Below, piece after piece: positions 36,819-46,527 of a DNA stretch of 64,000 nucleotides (position 1 is the stretch's first letter; every line of letters starts with the position of its first letter). The position numbers and the translations under genes were made by a program. This DNA comes from Sphingopyxis sp. JAI108 (GTDB lineage Bacteria > Pseudomonadota > Alphaproteobacteria > Sphingomonadales > Sphingomonadaceae). The stretch spans positions 1,612,001 to 1,676,000 of the forward strand of contig NZ_JACCCJ010000001.1 in assembly GCF_013410105.1 (NCBI RefSeq). The letters run 5' to 3'. A model generated the notes under the pieces. The model saw only the letters and a list, made by a program, of their open reading frames with translations. It searched no databases and had not been told where the DNA came from.

Positions 36819-39407
36819 ATGTCCGTCAAACTCTCCCTCGCCGGAGCAAGCGCGATCGCGCTGCTCGTTTCGTCTCCCGTGCTGGCACAGGAAGCCGCGC
36901 CCGCCGATGAGGGCGAAGCGATCGTCGTCACCGGCCAGCGCGCGCAGCAGGAACGCGCGATCGAGATCAAGCGCGATGCCGTCGGCATCATGGACGTCGC
37001 TGCGGCGGACGAGATCGGCCAGCTTCCCGATCGTAACGTCGCCGAGGTGATCGAGCGCCTGCCCGGCGTCGGGGTGCAGTACGACCAGGGCGAAGGGCGT
37101 TATGTCGCGATCCGCGGCATTCCGTCGGACCTCAACAATTATACCGTCAACGGCTTCGAACTCGGCAACCCCGACGGCAATACCCGCCGCCTGCCGCTCG
37201 ACATCGTCTCGGGGCAATTGCTCAATCGTGTCGAGGTGACCAAGGCGAAGACCGCCGACATCGATGCGCAGGGCATCGGCGGCACGATCAACCTCGTGAC
37301 CCAGACCGCGTTCGACTTCGCCGAGCCTTTCGTCCTTTCGGCCAATGTGCAGGCGGGCTACCAGACGCTCAACGAGAAGGTGCCGGTTCGCGGCGACGCG
37401 AGCATTGGCGGCCGCTTCGGCAGCGACGAACAATTCGGCATCCTGATCGGCGCGAGCTATTCGAAGCGAGATTTCCAGAGCTTCGGCATCTTTCCCGACG
37501 ACTGGGCGCCGTTTCCGGGCGCCGCGCGCGGCGGGCTGCCGACCAATATCAAATATACCGATTATCAGCTCGAGCGCGAGCGCATCGGCGGTATCGCCTC
37601 GTTCGACTGGCGGCCGAGCGATACGACGCATTTGTGGGCGCGCGGCCTCTATAGCAAATTCACCGAGAATGAATATCGCCAGCGCTTCCGCCTCGATTTC
37701 GCGACGCAGGACCAGCGCGAGGACGGCAATGTGACGCTGAATCCCGACGGGCTGACCGGCGTCGCGGCCGAGAGCGAGCAGCGGTCGGACCTGCGGCTCG
37801 AATATAAGGAAAAGTCGGTGCTCGTCGGCATGATCGGCGGTAAGACCGAGACCGACGACTGGACCTTCGACTATGGCTTTGCGCGCTCGCACAATGAGGT
37901 CATCGAGCCGAACCAGCTCTGGCAGTTCCGCGGCAATCCGGGGACGGTCGATTTCGACTTCACCGACAAATTGTTCAGCGCCGCGCCGCGCACTCCGCTC
38001 TCCGCCGATGGCCTCGGTTTCCGGCAATATACGGTGCAGGACGAAAGCGGCGACGAATATATCTGGACCGGCCGGCTCGACGTGACGCGGCGGCTCGGCT
38101 TCGGCGACGACAGCTGGCTGAAACTCGGCGGCAAATATCGCGCGACCGACAAGGATTTCGATTCGAACAACAGCATCTTTTCGCGCGGCGGCGATCCCGC
38201 GACGCGCTTCACGCTGGGGCAGTTCGGGCTGCAGGGCGCCGACGTCGTGAGCCATGTCGGCGGCGGGCATGACTATCTGATCACCCCGGTGATCGACGCC
38301 GGCCTGATCGACGCGTTCACCGCCGACCCCGCGAATGCCGCCTATTTCGTGCTCGACGAGAGCTCGACCCTCGCCAATGCGACGTTGAACGATCTCGACC
38401 TCGGCGAAGACATCGCCGCCGGCTATGCGATGGCGAACCTCGATTTCGGGGCGATCACCGTGACGCCGGGCATTCGCGTCGAACGCACCGACCTGACGAT
38501 CCGCGGGTTCCAGCTCGAGAACGAAACCGACGTCGTCCCGGTGAACGCGAAGCGCAGCTACACCAACTGGCTGCCCAGCCTGATCGTGCGGATCGAACCC
38601 AACGACGAGGTGATCGTCCGCCTTGCCTATACGCGCAGCGTTGGCCGCCCCAATTATTCGGACCTCACCCCCGGCGGCGAGATCGGCTATGAGCAGAATG
38701 ACGACGGGACGTTCGATGGATCGGTGTCGCTCGGCAACCCGAACCTCGAACCCTATATCGCCGATGCGCTCGACGCCTCGGCCGAATGGTATTTCGCGAA
38801 GGGCGGGCTGTTTTCGGTCGGTGTCTTCGCGAAGTTCATCAAGAATCCGGTCTACACGCAAAGCTTCACCCTGCTCGATACCAGCTATGGCGGGCGCGAC
38901 TATGCGGTGCTCGGCTTCTCGCAAAAGGCGAACGGGACGAGCGCCGACATCATCGGGCTGGAACTTGCGTATCGTCAGCAGTTCGACTTCCTGCCCGGCT
39001 TTCTCTCGGGCTTCGGGCTCGAGGCGAATATGACGCTGATCGATTCGAAGCTGAAGGTGCCCGGCCGTGCCGACCCCGCGGCGTTTCCCGAGCAGTCTAA
39101 CCTGCTCTATGGCGCACAGCTCTTCTACCAGAATGGGCCGATCGAAGCGTCGATCGCCTATCACAACACCGGCAACGCGCTGATCTCGCTCGGCGCCGAC
39201 ATGCTCGGCGATCAATATAATGACGACCTGCGCCGGCTCGACGCCAAGGCTTCGTTCGCTGTGACGGATAACGTCAGCCTGTTCGTCGAAGGGCAGAATC
39301 TGACTGACGAGCCGACGCGCCAATATCAGGGCGAACGCCGCGACTGGATCATCCAGAACGAACGCTATGGTCGGACGTTTTACGCCGGCGCGTCGGTGCG
39401 CTTTTGA
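36819..39407 (+). CDS. TonB-dependent receptor
   Basis: An 862-residue outer-membrane receptor with signal peptide (MSVKLSLAGASAIALLVSSPVLAQ), TonB box EAIVVTGQR, plug domain (IEIKRDAVGIMDVAAADEIGQLPDRNVAEVIERLPGVGV is the characteristic oar/carbohydrate-type plug), and a barrel ending TFYAGASVRF. The TonB-box/plug variant is the one common in sphingomonad receptors that are thought to import sugars or peptides. It overlaps the next small secreted protein by one base (TGATG), so the two work together. Confidence 0.9.
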   Translation: MSVKLSLAGASAIALLVSSPVLAQEAAPADEGEAIVVTGQRAQQERAIEIKRDAVGIMDVAAADEIGQLPDRNVAEVIERLPGVGVQYDQGEGRYVAIRGIPSDLNNYTVNGFELGNPDGNTRRLPLDIVSGQLLNRVEVTKAKTADIDAQGIGGTINLVTQTAFDFAEPFVLSANVQAGYQTLNEKVPVRGDASIGGRFGSDEQFGILIGASYSKRDFQSFGIFPDDWAPFPGAARGGLPTNIKYTDYQLERERIGGIASFDWRPSDTTHLWARGLYSKFTENEYRQRFRLDFATQDQREDGNVTLNPDGLTGVAAESEQRSDLRLEYKEKSVLVGMIGGKTETDDWTFDYGFARSHNEVIEPNQLWQFRGNPGTVDFDFTDKLFSAAPRTPLSADGLGFRQYTVQDESGDEYIWTGRLDVTRRLGFGDDSWLKLGGKYRATDKDFDSNNSIFSRGGDPATRFTLGQFGLQGADVVSHVGGGHDYLITPVIDAGLIDAFTADPANAAYFVLDESSTLANATLNDLDLGEDIAAGYAMANLDFGAITVTPGIRVERTDLTIRGFQLENETDVVPVNAKRSYTNWLPSLIVRIEPNDEVIVRLAYTRSVGRPNYSDLTPGGEIGYEQNDDGTFDGSVSLGNPNLEPYIADALDASAEWYFAKGGLFSVGVFAKFIKNPVYTQSFTLLDTSYGGRDYAVLGFSQKANGTSADIIGLELAYRQQFDFLPGFLSGFGLEANMTLIDSKLKVPGRADPAAFPEQSNLLYGAQLFYQNGPIEASIAYHNTGNALISLGADMLGDQYNDDLRRLDAKASFAVTDNVSLFVEGQNLTDEPTRQYQGERRDWIIQNERYGRTFYAGASVRF

Positions 39408-40147
39408 TGTTCGCCGCCGCGCTGCTGACGCTGGCCACGATCGCGGCGCCGGAAGCGAGGCAGGGCGTCGCCGCGGATCGCGCGCATATCTATGCCATCG
39501 ATAATTTCGCGATCGGCAAATATGACAAGGCGACGGGCAAGCGCGTTGCGGGATGGGAAGGCGATCCGAAGCTGTTCCCGCATCTCAACAGCTGCGCGAT
39601 CCGCGATGCCGAACTCGTCTGCGCCGCGTCGAACTATCCCAAAGTGCCGATGGCGAGCAGCGTCGAGATTTTCGACGCAAAGACCCTTCGCCATATCCGC
39701 ACGGTCAGCCTCGGCCGGATGTATGGCTCGCTGACCGCGTTGGACTGGCATGACGGGAATTGGTGGGCGGTCTTCGCCAATTACGATGACCGCGGCGGCG
39801 AGCCGGGTCGCGACCATCGTTTCACGACGCTGGTCCGTATGGGTGCCTCGTTCCGCCCGCTCGAATCCTGGCTGTTCCCCGATGCCGTGCTCGCGCGCTT
39901 CGCGCCGAAAAGCTGTTCAGGTTTCGTATGGGGGGCCGACGGGCTGATGTATGCGAGCGGACACGACCGGCCCGAAATCTATGCGCTGCGGCTGCCGAAG
40001 GCGGGCGCGACGCTCGACCTTGTCGCGACGCTGCCGGTGCCGACCGAGGGGCAGGCGATCGACTGGGACCCGGTCGAGCCGCGCCTGCTATGGTCGATCG
40101 ACCGCGCGAAGAAGGAAATCCGGGCGACAGCGGTTCCGGCACTCTGA
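39407..40147 (+). CDS. Secreted protein of unknown function, beta-propeller-like
   Basis: A 246-residue protein with a weak signal peptide (FAAALLTLATIAAPEA) and repeated short strands such as AHIYAIDNFAIGKYDKATGKRV, SSVEIFDAKTLRHIRTVSLG and GLMYASGHDRPEIYALRLP, suggesting a beta-propeller fold. I do not recognise the family. The ATG overlaps the receptor stop, so it is probably a partner of the TonB receptor, perhaps a substrate-binding or modifying protein in the periplasm. Confidence 0.75.
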   Translation: MFAAALLTLATIAAPEARQGVAADRAHIYAIDNFAIGKYDKATGKRVAGWEGDPKLFPHLNSCAIRDAELVCAASNYPKVPMASSVEIFDAKTLRHIRTVSLGRMYGSLTALDWHDGNWWAVFANYDDRGGEPGRDHRFTTLVRMGASFRPLESWLFPDAVLARFAPKSCSGFVWGADGLMYASGHDRPEIYALRLPKAGATLDLVATLPVPTEGQAIDWDPVEPRLLWSIDRAKKEIRATAVPAL

Positions 40148-40182
40148 TCGTTTTTCTGTCATCCGGCGCGAGGCCCGCCGTG

Positions 40183-40212
40183 TTGACGCGCCTCCGGCAC
40201 CGGCAGTATAGG
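40183..40212 (+). promoter_or_regulatory. Likely sigma70-type promoter of argD
   Basis: TTGACG (40183-40188) and TATAGG (40207-40212) are separated by 18 bases and precede the argD leader. The match is moderate, and the hairpin at 40228-40253 lies just downstream. Confidence 0.45.
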
Positions 40213-40227
40213 AGCGGCCCGACCAAG

Positions 40228-40253
40228 GGCGGCCCGTTTGGGGTCGCCTTTTT
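40228..40253 (+). terminator. Intrinsic terminator between the receptor operon and argD
   Basis: GGCGGCCC-GTTTG-GGGTCGCC forms an 8-base-pair stem with one G-T pair, directly followed by TTTTT. It is 80 bases after the stop of the secreted protein gene and 25 bases before argD. It ends the upstream operon; because a promoter-like sequence lies in front of it, it could also act as an attenuator for argD. Confidence 0.7.
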
Positions 40254-40277
40254 ACTTTAGTTCGAAAGGTGCCTGCC

Positions 40278-41465
40278 ATGACGATCACGCCGCTGATGCC
40301 CGTATACCCCCGGTGCGGTGTGCGTCCGGTGCGCGGCGAGGGCGCCTATCTGATCGGCGAGCGCGGCGAGCGCTATCTGGACTTCGCGAGCGGCATCGCG
40401 GTCAACCTGCTCGGCCACGGCCACCCGCACCTGACCAAGGCGATCCAGGATCAGGCCGCGACGCTGATGCACGTCTCGAACCTCTATGGCAGCCCGCAGG
40501 GTGAGGCCTATGCAGCGCGGCTCGTCGAACATACGTTCGCCGATACGGTGTTCCTTACCAACTCGGGCGCCGAGGCGGTCGAATGCGCGATCAAGACCGC
40601 GCGCGCCTATCATTCGAGCGCGGGCAATCCCGAAAAGCACAATCTGATCACCTTCAACAACGCCTTTCACGGCCGCACGCTCGGCACCATCTCGGCGACC
40701 AATCAGGAAAAGCTGCGCAAGGGTTTCGATCCGCTGCTGCCCGGCTTCGCCTATGCACCGTTCGACGACATCAACGCCGCGCTCGATCTGGTCGACGACA
40801 ATAGCGCGGGTTTCCTCGTCGAGCCGATTCAGGGCGAGGGCGGTATCCGCCCCGCGTCGCAGCCTTTCCTGCAGGCGCTGCGCGATATCTGCGACAAGCG
40901 CGACCTGATGCTCGTGTTCGACGAAGTCCAGTGCGGCGTCGCACGCACCGGGCATCTCTATGCCTATGAACATTATGGTGTCACCCCCGACATCATGGCG
41001 AGCGCCAAGGGCATCGGCGGCGGCTTCCCGATGGGCGCGTGCCTCGCGACCGAAAAGGCCGCGCGCGGCATGGTGATCGGCACGCACGGGTCGACCTATG
41101 GCGGCAACCCGCTTGCCTGTGCGGCGGGGCAGGCGGTGCTCGACGTCGTGCTCGAAGACGGTTTTCTCGACCAGGTCAAGACGACCGGCGAGCGGCTGCG
41201 CGGCGCGCTCGAACAGCTCATCCCGAACCACGACCATCTGTTCGACAGCGTGCGCGGCGTCGGCCTGATGCTCGGGCTCAAGCTCAAGTCGGACAGCCGC
41301 GCCTTCGTCGCGCATCTGCGCGACAATCATGGGCTGCTCACCGTCGCGGCGGGCGAAAATGTCGTTCGCGTGCTGCCGCCGCTCAACATCGACGAGAGCC
41401 ACATCGCGGAATTCATCGAGAAACTGTCGGCGGGCGCGGCGAGCTACACGCCCGCGGAATCCTGA
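40278..41465 (+). CDS. argD: Acetylornithine aminotransferase
   Basis: PLP enzyme of arginine biosynthesis that converts N-acetylglutamate semialdehyde to N-acetylornithine. The 395-residue product has the class III aminotransferase motifs: [46 protein letters not shown] and the PLP lysine in [17 protein letters not shown] 40278 follows AAAGGTG. argF follows 31 bases later, so the two share a transcript. Confidence 0.96.
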   Translation: MTITPLMPVYPRCGVRPVRGEGAYLIGERGERYLDFASGIAVNLLGHGHPHLTKAIQDQAATLMHVSNLYGSPQGEAYAARLVEHTFADTVFLTNSGAEAVECAIKTARAYHSSAGNPEKHNLITFNNAFHGRTLGTISATNQEKLRKGFDPLLPGFAYAPFDDINAALDLVDDNSAGFLVEPIQGEGGIRPASQPFLQALRDICDKRDLMLVFDEVQCGVARTGHLYAYEHYGVTPDIMASAKGIGGGFPMGACLATEKAARGMVIGTHGSTYGGNPLACAAGQAVLDVVLEDGFLDQVKTTGERLRGALEQLIPNHDHLFDSVRGVGLMLGLKLKSDSRAFVAHLRDNHGLLTVAAGENVVRVLPPLNIDESHIAEFIEKLSAGAASYTPAES

Positions 41466-41470
41466 TGTTT

Positions 41471-41489
41471 TCCGTTCCTGTAGAACGGA
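41471..41489 (+). other. Hairpin between argD and argF
   Basis: TCCGTTC-CTGTA-GAACGGA is a perfect 7-base-pair stem with a 5-base loop. Its right arm overlaps the argF ribosome site (GGAGG), so it may reduce argF translation. Confidence 0.4.
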
Positions 41490-41496
41490 GGGCATG

Positions 41497-42420
41497 ATGC
41501 GGCGCTTCCTGAACCTTTCCGACGCCGGCGGCGACGCCGTCGCGGCGATGCTCTCGGACGCGATCGACCGCAAGGCGGCACGCGCGGGCTGGCCGAAGGC
41601 AAAACCCGACGCCGACGCGCCGCTGGCGGACCATGTGCTCGCGATGGTGTTCGAGAAGAATTCGACGCGCACGCGCGCGTCGTTCGACATCGCGATCCGC
41701 CAGCTCGGCGGCGTGCCGATGATCCTCGATGCGGGAACGACGCAGCTCGGCCGCGGCGAGACGATCGCCGACACCGCGCGCGTGCTGTCGCGCTATGCCG
41801 ATGCGATCATGATCCGCACCGACGACCATGCGAAGGCCGAGGAACTCGCCGAATATGCGAGTGTCCCGGTGATCAACGGTCTCACCGACCTGTCGCACCC
41901 GTGCCAGATTGTCGCCGACCTCTTGACGGTGGTCGAGAGCGGCAAGGCGCTGCCGGGGCTTGAGCTCGCCTGGCTCGGCGACGGCAACAATGTCCTCGCT
42001 TCGCTGATCGAGGCGGCGGGCCTGTTCGGCTTTCACGTCCGCGCCGGTGTGCCGCAGGGCTATGAACCCGAGGCGGGCTTCGTCGAGGCCGCGCGCGCCA
42101 AGGGCGTTCGCGTCGATATCGTGCGCGATGCGCGCGAGGCGGTGGCGGGCGCCGACCTGGTCGTCACCGACACCTGGGTGTCGATGGGACAGGATCATGC
42201 GCACAACAAGATTGCGGCGATGGCGCCCTACCGGGTCGATGAGCGGCTGATGACGGGCGCCAAGGCCGACGCCATCTTCCTCCATTGCCTGCCCGCGCAC
42301 CGCGGCGACGAGGTCGTCGATGCGGTGATCGACGGCGCGCAGTCGCGCGTGTGGGACGAGGCCGAAAACCGTGTCCATGCGCAGAAGTCGATCCTGCTCT
42401 GGGCGCTCGGCAAATTGTGA
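41497..42420 (+). CDS. argF: Ornithine carbamoyltransferase
   Basis: Makes citrulline from ornithine and carbamoyl phosphate in arginine synthesis. The 307-residue protein has the carbamoyl-phosphate motif NSTRTR, HPCQ, the ornithine loop and HCLPAHRG with the reactive Cys. The second of two adjacent ATGs (41497) is chosen because its spacing to GGAGG is better than that of 41494. It forms the arg operon with argD; the other arg genes are elsewhere. Confidence 0.96.
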   Translation: MRRFLNLSDAGGDAVAAMLSDAIDRKAARAGWPKAKPDADAPLADHVLAMVFEKNSTRTRASFDIAIRQLGGVPMILDAGTTQLGRGETIADTARVLSRYADAIMIRTDDHAKAEELAEYASVPVINGLTDLSHPCQIVADLLTVVESGKALPGLELAWLGDGNNVLASLIEAAGLFGFHVRAGVPQGYEPEAGFVEAARAKGVRVDIVRDAREAVAGADLVVTDTWVSMGQDHAHNKIAAMAPYRVDERLMTGAKADAIFLHCLPAHRGDEVVDAVIDGAQSRVWDEAENRVHAQKSILLWALGKL

Positions 42421-42430
42421 GCTTTATGAC

Positions 42431-43354
42431 GTGAGCGAGACCATCGAAACCTGGTTCGACCAGCCCCTGCTGTTCACCATCGCCGAGCGCCATGTGCGCG
42501 GACGGCTGGTGCGGCTCGGGCCAACGCTCCAGACGATCATCGGCGCACACAATTATCCGCCGGTCGCCGAAAAACTGCTGGCAGAGGCGCTGGTGCTCAC
42601 CGTGCTGCTCGGCTCGACGCTCAAGGACGAGAACGGGCAGTTGACCTTGCAGGCGCAGACCGGCGGCGGGCCGGTCGAACTGCTCGTCTGCGACTATCGC
42701 GGCGGTGAGCTGCGCGGCTATCTCAAGTTCGATGCCGAGCGGCTGGCCGAGGTCGGGGCCGATCCGACGCTGTTCGCGCTGTTCGGCGAAGGCTTTCTTG
42801 CGATCACCTTCGACCAGGCCACCACCGGCGAACGCTATCAGGGCATCGTCCCGCTCGAAGGCACGTCGATCGGCGAGGCGGCCGAGCATTATTTCGAACA
42901 GTCGGAACAGATTCCGAGCCTGATCAAGCTCGCGGCGCGTCACGATCCCGAAGCGGGCTGCCTTGCCGGCGGATTGCTCCTCCAGCACCTGCCCGAAGGC
43001 GAGGTCGGCCGCGACCGCCTCCATGTGCGGCATGACAGTCCCGAATGGGAACATGCCAAGGCGATCGCGGTCACGCTCAAGGCCGAGGAACTCACCGATC
43101 CCGCGACCTCGCTCGAGACGCTGGCATGGCGGCTGTTTCACGAGGATGAGGTGCGTGTCGAGCCGGGCGTGACGGTGTCGCGCGGGTGCCGGTGCAGCGC
43201 CGGCTATTTCGCTGGCGTTCTCGCGCAATTCCCCGAGACCGAACGCGCCGAAATGGCCGACGATGACGGCCGGGTCGTCGTCGACTGCGCCTTTTGCTCG
43301 CGCTTCTTCCCGATCCCGCTCGAAGAGATCGCGTCCCACGATCGCAGCGAATAG
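42431..43354 (+). CDS. hslO: Redox-regulated chaperone Hsp33
   Basis: Holdase chaperone activated by oxidation. The N-terminal domain (AERHVRGRLVRLGPTLQTIIGAHNYP) is followed by a C-terminal zinc site with CRCSAGYF and CAFC, i.e. the CxC and CxxC cysteines that form disulfides under oxidative stress. Length is 307. The start is GTG at 42431, 10 bases after the argF stop. Being in the arg operon is likely chance co-transcription. Confidence 0.93.
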   Translation: MSETIETWFDQPLLFTIAERHVRGRLVRLGPTLQTIIGAHNYPPVAEKLLAEALVLTVLLGSTLKDENGQLTLQAQTGGGPVELLVCDYRGGELRGYLKFDAERLAEVGADPTLFALFGEGFLAITFDQATTGERYQGIVPLEGTSIGEAAEHYFEQSEQIPSLIKLAARHDPEAGCLAGGLLLQHLPEGEVGRDRLHVRHDSPEWEHAKAIAVTLKAEELTDPATSLETLAWRLFHEDEVRVEPGVTVSRGCRCSAGYFAGVLAQFPETERAEMADDDGRVVVDCAFCSRFFPIPLEEIASHDRSE

Positions 43355-43482
43355 CATCGGCCTGAACAGACGACGAAACGGGGTAATCCAGCGCCAAGCG
43401 GTTGAAATGCCGCTGCGGCGTTGTTAGCTATAGGCGACCGGGTCGCTTCCAGACCGCGCGGGCGGCCAGTGGACAGGTGAAA

Positions 43483-43887
43483 ATGGCGATCTTCTCTCCC
43501 TTCGTTCGATATTCCTTACTGGCGCTCGGCCTTGCGGGCGCAACCGTGGTGCCGGCGCAGGCGCCGTCGCTGGCGATGCTCGACCGGCTCGAAAAGGGGA
43601 GTTGGCAGCTGCGCGAACGCGGCAAGGACGCGGTCGTCCAGACGATCTGCGTCGGCGACGCGCGGCGGATGATCCAGGTCTATCACCCCGGCGCGACCTG
43701 TTCGCGCTATGTGATCGAGGATACGCCCAATTCGGTGACCGTCCATTATACTTGCCCCGGTGCCGGGCATGGCCGCACGACGATCCGCAGCGAAACCAAC
43801 CGGCTCGTCCAGATCGATACGCAGGGCATTGCCGAGGGCAGGCCCTTTTCGCAGGCGATCGAGGCGCGGCGCACGGGCGGCTGCTGA
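43483..43887 (+). CDS. Periplasmic protein, DUF3617-like
   Basis: A 134-residue secreted protein with a signal peptide (LLALGLAGATVVPAQA) and a KGSWQLRERG start, a CVGDA segment and paired cysteines (ATCSRYVIED, VHYTCPG, GGC at the C-terminus). It resembles DUF3617 family proteins, but the match is not strong. ATG 43483 follows GGACAGGTGAAA. Confidence 0.65.
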   Translation: MAIFSPFVRYSLLALGLAGATVVPAQAPSLAMLDRLEKGSWQLRERGKDAVVQTICVGDARRMIQVYHPGATCSRYVIEDTPNSVTVHYTCPGAGHGRTTIRSETNRLVQIDTQGIAEGRPFSQAIEARRTGGC

Positions 43888-44061
43888 ACAAACCAGATAT
43901 TAACCATCCGCCGTTACAACAGGGCCATGGCATATCGATGTGTGCCATTCTCCCTAACGGCTGTCATGCCGAACTGGGCCGTGCGGCGACCGCCTCGCGG
44001 CCCGTTTCTTTGATGCGGCGCGACCCTTGCGCCCCCGGCGGCGGGGGCCTATCTGGCGCCG

Positions 44062-44745
44062 ATGCAGCAAGTTTCCGGAAAAAGCGTGATCGTCCTCCTG
44101 TCGGGCGGGCTCGACTCGATGGTCTGCGCGGGCCTCGCGCGCGAGGCGGGCGCGCGGATCGTCGCGCTGACGATCGACTATAACCAGCGCCATCGCGTCG
44201 AGCTCGAATCCGCCGCGCGCATCGCCGAATATGTCGGTGCCGCCGAGCATATCGTCCTGCCGCTCGATCTCCGCCGCTTTGGCGGTTCGGCGCTGACGGC
44301 CGATATCGACGTGCCGAAGGACGGGGTCGGCGACGATGTCCCGGTCACCTATGTCCCCGCGCGCAACCTCATCTTCCTGTCGCTGACGCTCGGGCTCGCC
44401 GAGGCACGGGCTGCGCAGGACATCGTCATCGGGGTCAATGCACTCGATTATTCGGGCTATCCCGACTGCCGGCCCGAATTCATCCAGGGCTTTGAAAAGC
44501 TTGCGGCGCTGGCGACCCGCGACGGCGACAAGGGCGTCGAGTTCCGCATCCACGCGCCGCTCCAGCATATGACGAAGGCCGATATCGCCGCCGAAGCGGC
44601 GCGGCTGGGCATGGACGCCGGGATGAGCTGGTCGTGCTACGATCCCACCCCGGAAGGGCTGCACTGCGGGTCGTGTGACAGCTGCCGCCTGCGCAGCAAG
44701 GGCTTCGCCGACGCCGGGCTCGCCGACCCGACGTGCTACGCCTGA
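44062..44745 (+). CDS. queC: 7-cyano-7-deazaguanine synthase
   Basis: Converts 7-carboxy-7-deazaguanine to preQ0 in queuosine biosynthesis. The 227-residue ATP-PPi-loop protein has SGGLDS near the N-terminus, TIDYNQRH, YVPARNLIFLSL and the C-terminal zinc cysteines (CGSCDSC). It is followed 4 bases later by queE. The upstream gap (43888-44061) holds nothing I recognise; no preQ1 riboswitch is visible. Confidence 0.95.
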   Translation: MQQVSGKSVIVLLSGGLDSMVCAGLAREAGARIVALTIDYNQRHRVELESAARIAEYVGAAEHIVLPLDLRRFGGSALTADIDVPKDGVGDDVPVTYVPARNLIFLSLTLGLAEARAAQDIVIGVNALDYSGYPDCRPEFIQGFEKLAALATRDGDKGVEFRIHAPLQHMTKADIAAEAARLGMDAGMSWSCYDPTPEGLHCGSCDSCRLRSKGFADAGLADPTCYA

Positions 44746-44749
44746 TCCG

Positions 44750-45382
44750 ATGGTCTACGCGGTCAAAGAGATTTTCCTCACGCTGCAGGGGGAAGGGGCA
44801 CAGGCGGGGCGCCGCGCTGTGTTCTGCCGCTTCGCCGGCTGCAATCTCTGGACGGGGCGTGAAAAGGATCGCGCCAAGGCGATCTGCCAGTTCTGCGACA
44901 CCGATTTCGTCGGCACCGACGGGACGCTGGGCGGCAAATACAAGACCGCTGCGACGCTCGCCGATGCCATCGCCGAAAGTTGGGGTGCGGGCGGCGAAGA
45001 CCGCTATGTAGTGCTGACCGGCGGCGAGCCGATGCTGCAGGTCGATGACGCGCTGATCGGCGCGCTGCACGATCGCGGCTTCACCATCGCGATCGAAAGC
45101 AACGGCACCCTGCCGATTCCGCGCAGCATCGACTGGATCTGCGTCAGCCCGAAGGCGGGCAGCGATCTGGTCCAACTGAGCGGCGACGAACTGAAGCTCG
45201 TCTGGCCGCAGCCGGGCAGCGACGTCGCGCGGCTCGCGGATCTCGATTTCGGGCATCTGCTCGTCCAGCCGCTCGACGACGTGGACGCCGCCGCCAATGT
45301 GCAGGCGTGCATCGATCTGGTGATGGCCGATCCGCGCTGGCGCCTGTCGCTCCAGACGCACAAGCATCTGGGTTTGCGTTAG
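44750..45382 (+). CDS. queE: 7-carboxy-7-deazaguanine synthase
   Basis: Radical SAM enzyme that makes 7-carboxy-7-deazaguanine, the substrate of QueC. The 210-residue protein has LTLQGEGAQAGR, the cluster-binding cysteines CNLW and CQFCDTDF, and the TGGEPML motif. The spacing between the first cysteine and the CxxC pair is long, as in QueE. Its stop is inside a terminator stem at 45381-45401. Confidence 0.94.
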   Translation: MVYAVKEIFLTLQGEGAQAGRRAVFCRFAGCNLWTGREKDRAKAICQFCDTDFVGTDGTLGGKYKTAATLADAIAESWGAGGEDRYVVLTGGEPMLQVDDALIGALHDRGFTIAIESNGTLPIPRSIDWICVSPKAGSDLVQLSGDELKLVWPQPGSDVARLADLDFGHLLVQPLDDVDAAANVQACIDLVMADPRWRLSLQTHKHLGLR

Positions 45383-45401
45383 GGCTTATTCGCCCTTTTT
45401 T
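45381..45401 (+). terminator. Intrinsic terminator after queE
   Basis: AGGGC-TTATTC-GCCCT makes a short 5-base-pair stem followed by six Ts, starting at the queE stop codon. It also encodes the C-terminus of the convergent lipoprotein on the other strand. Confidence 0.55.
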
Positions 45402-45730
45402 GAGGGCGCGTCGGCGGTCAGCGCCTTTTTCGCGGCCGGCATGTCGACCGCCTCGGGATTGTCGCCGGCATCGCTTTCGTCGGCGGCATCGTCGCTCTCG
45501 CTAGCCTCTTCGGGCTTGGGCGCGTCCTTCTTCGTTCCATCGTCGGGAATGCTGTTGTCGATCGCGGTGCCGTCGCTCGCCACATCGTCGAGGATGATCA
45601 TCGAATCGCTGATCGATCCGGGCTGGACCTCGACCGCGTCGAGCTTGGTCGTCGATTTGCCGGTGCTGTCGCCCCCGCCGCAGGCGGTCAAGGCGAGCAG
45701 GGAGAGCGAGGCGAGGAATATGCGGGTCAT
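45386..45730 (-). CDS. Small acidic lipoprotein
   Basis: A 114-residue lipoprotein (lipobox LTAC, Cys at residue 17) with a low-complexity acidic mature region rich in Asp, Glu, Ser and Ala (SESDDAADESDAGDNPEA) and a Lys-rich tail. No domain is recognisable. ATG 45730 gives a proper signal peptide. It lies 10 bases downstream of lipB on the same strand. Confidence 0.7.
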   Translation of the reverse strand: MTRIFLASLSLLALTACGGGDSTGKSTTKLDAVEVQPGSISDSMIILDDVASDGTAIDNSIPDDGTKKDAPKPEEASESDDAADESDAGDNPEAVDMPAAKKALTADAPSKKGE

Positions 45731-45740
45731 GGCAGGGTTC

Positions 45741-46394
45741 CTAGTCTGTCGGCCCGAGCTTGTCGAGAAAGGCGGGCAGCGTCTGCACGAGCGCCGCATC
45801 GACGTCGGCGAAGGTCGCCGCCTTGCCGAGCGCGGCGAGGCTGGTCACCGGAAATTCGGCGATGCCGCACGGCACGATCCCGCCGAAATGCGCGAGGTCG
45901 GGCGCGACGTTGAGCGAAAAGCCGTGCATCGTCACCCAGCGCTTCACGCGCACGCCGATCGCGCCGATCTTGGCCTCGCGACCCTCTGCGTCGTCGGTCC
46001 AGATGCCGATGCGGCCGTCGGCGCGCCTTGCCGCGACGTCCAGCAGCGCGAGCGCGTCGATCACCCAGCCTTCGAGCGCCGAGACATAGGCGCGCACGTC
46101 GCGCCCGCGCCGCGTCAGGTCGAGCTGGACATAGCCGACGCGCTGGCCCGGGCCATGATAGGTGTAACGCCCGCCGCGCCCCGCGTCGTAAACGGGGAAT
46201 TGCGGGTTCAGCAGCTCGGCGGGATCGGCGCTCGTCCCCGCCGTATAGAGCGGCGGATGCTCGAGCAGCCAGATATGTTCGCCGCCCGCGTCGGCTTGGA
46301 TCGCGGCCGCGCGCGCTTCCATGTCGGCGAGCGCCGTATCATAGTCGGTCAGGCCGGGGCTTATCGTCCATTCGGGCGCGGGAAGGGAGGTCAT
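45741..46394 (-). CDS. lipB: Lipoyl(octanoyl) transferase
   Basis: Transfers octanoyl groups from acyl-carrier protein to lipoyl domains, the first step in lipoate attachment. The 217-residue protein has [32 protein letters not shown], the acceptor Lys in [12 protein letters not shown] and the nucleophilic Cys in [11 protein letters not shown] 46394 yields the normal length; upstream sequence in frame is not conserved-looking. Confidence 0.94.
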   Translation of the reverse strand: MTSLPAPEWTISPGLTDYDTALADMEARAAAIQADAGGEHIWLLEHPPLYTAGTSADPAELLNPQFPVYDAGRGGRYTYHGPGQRVGYVQLDLTRRGRDVRAYVSALEGWVIDALALLDVAARRADGRIGIWTDDAEGREAKIGAIGVRVKRWVTMHGFSLNVAPDLAHFGGIVPCGIAEFPVTSLAALGKAATFADVDAALVQTLPAFLDKLGPTD

Positions 46395-46527
46395 TGCGCC
46401 GGCTATCTGGCGCGCCGCGGCCTTCGGTGCAAGACCCCCCGGCGCGTATGACCGACAGGGCTGGACAGACGCGCCGAAGATCGTCACCTTCGGACGCAAC
46501 GGGGAACCAAAAAATGACGGGGTATCA

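Noticed and set aside
36747..39323. A long open frame opposite the TonB receptor at 36819
   Set aside because: Its product is Arg/Ala/Val-rich without domains, whereas the plus strand encodes a clear receptor with signal peptide and barrel end.
43888..44061. A preQ1 riboswitch before queC
   Set aside because: The gap lacks the short A-rich tail and hairpin of the preQ1 classes; only GC-rich repeats are seen.
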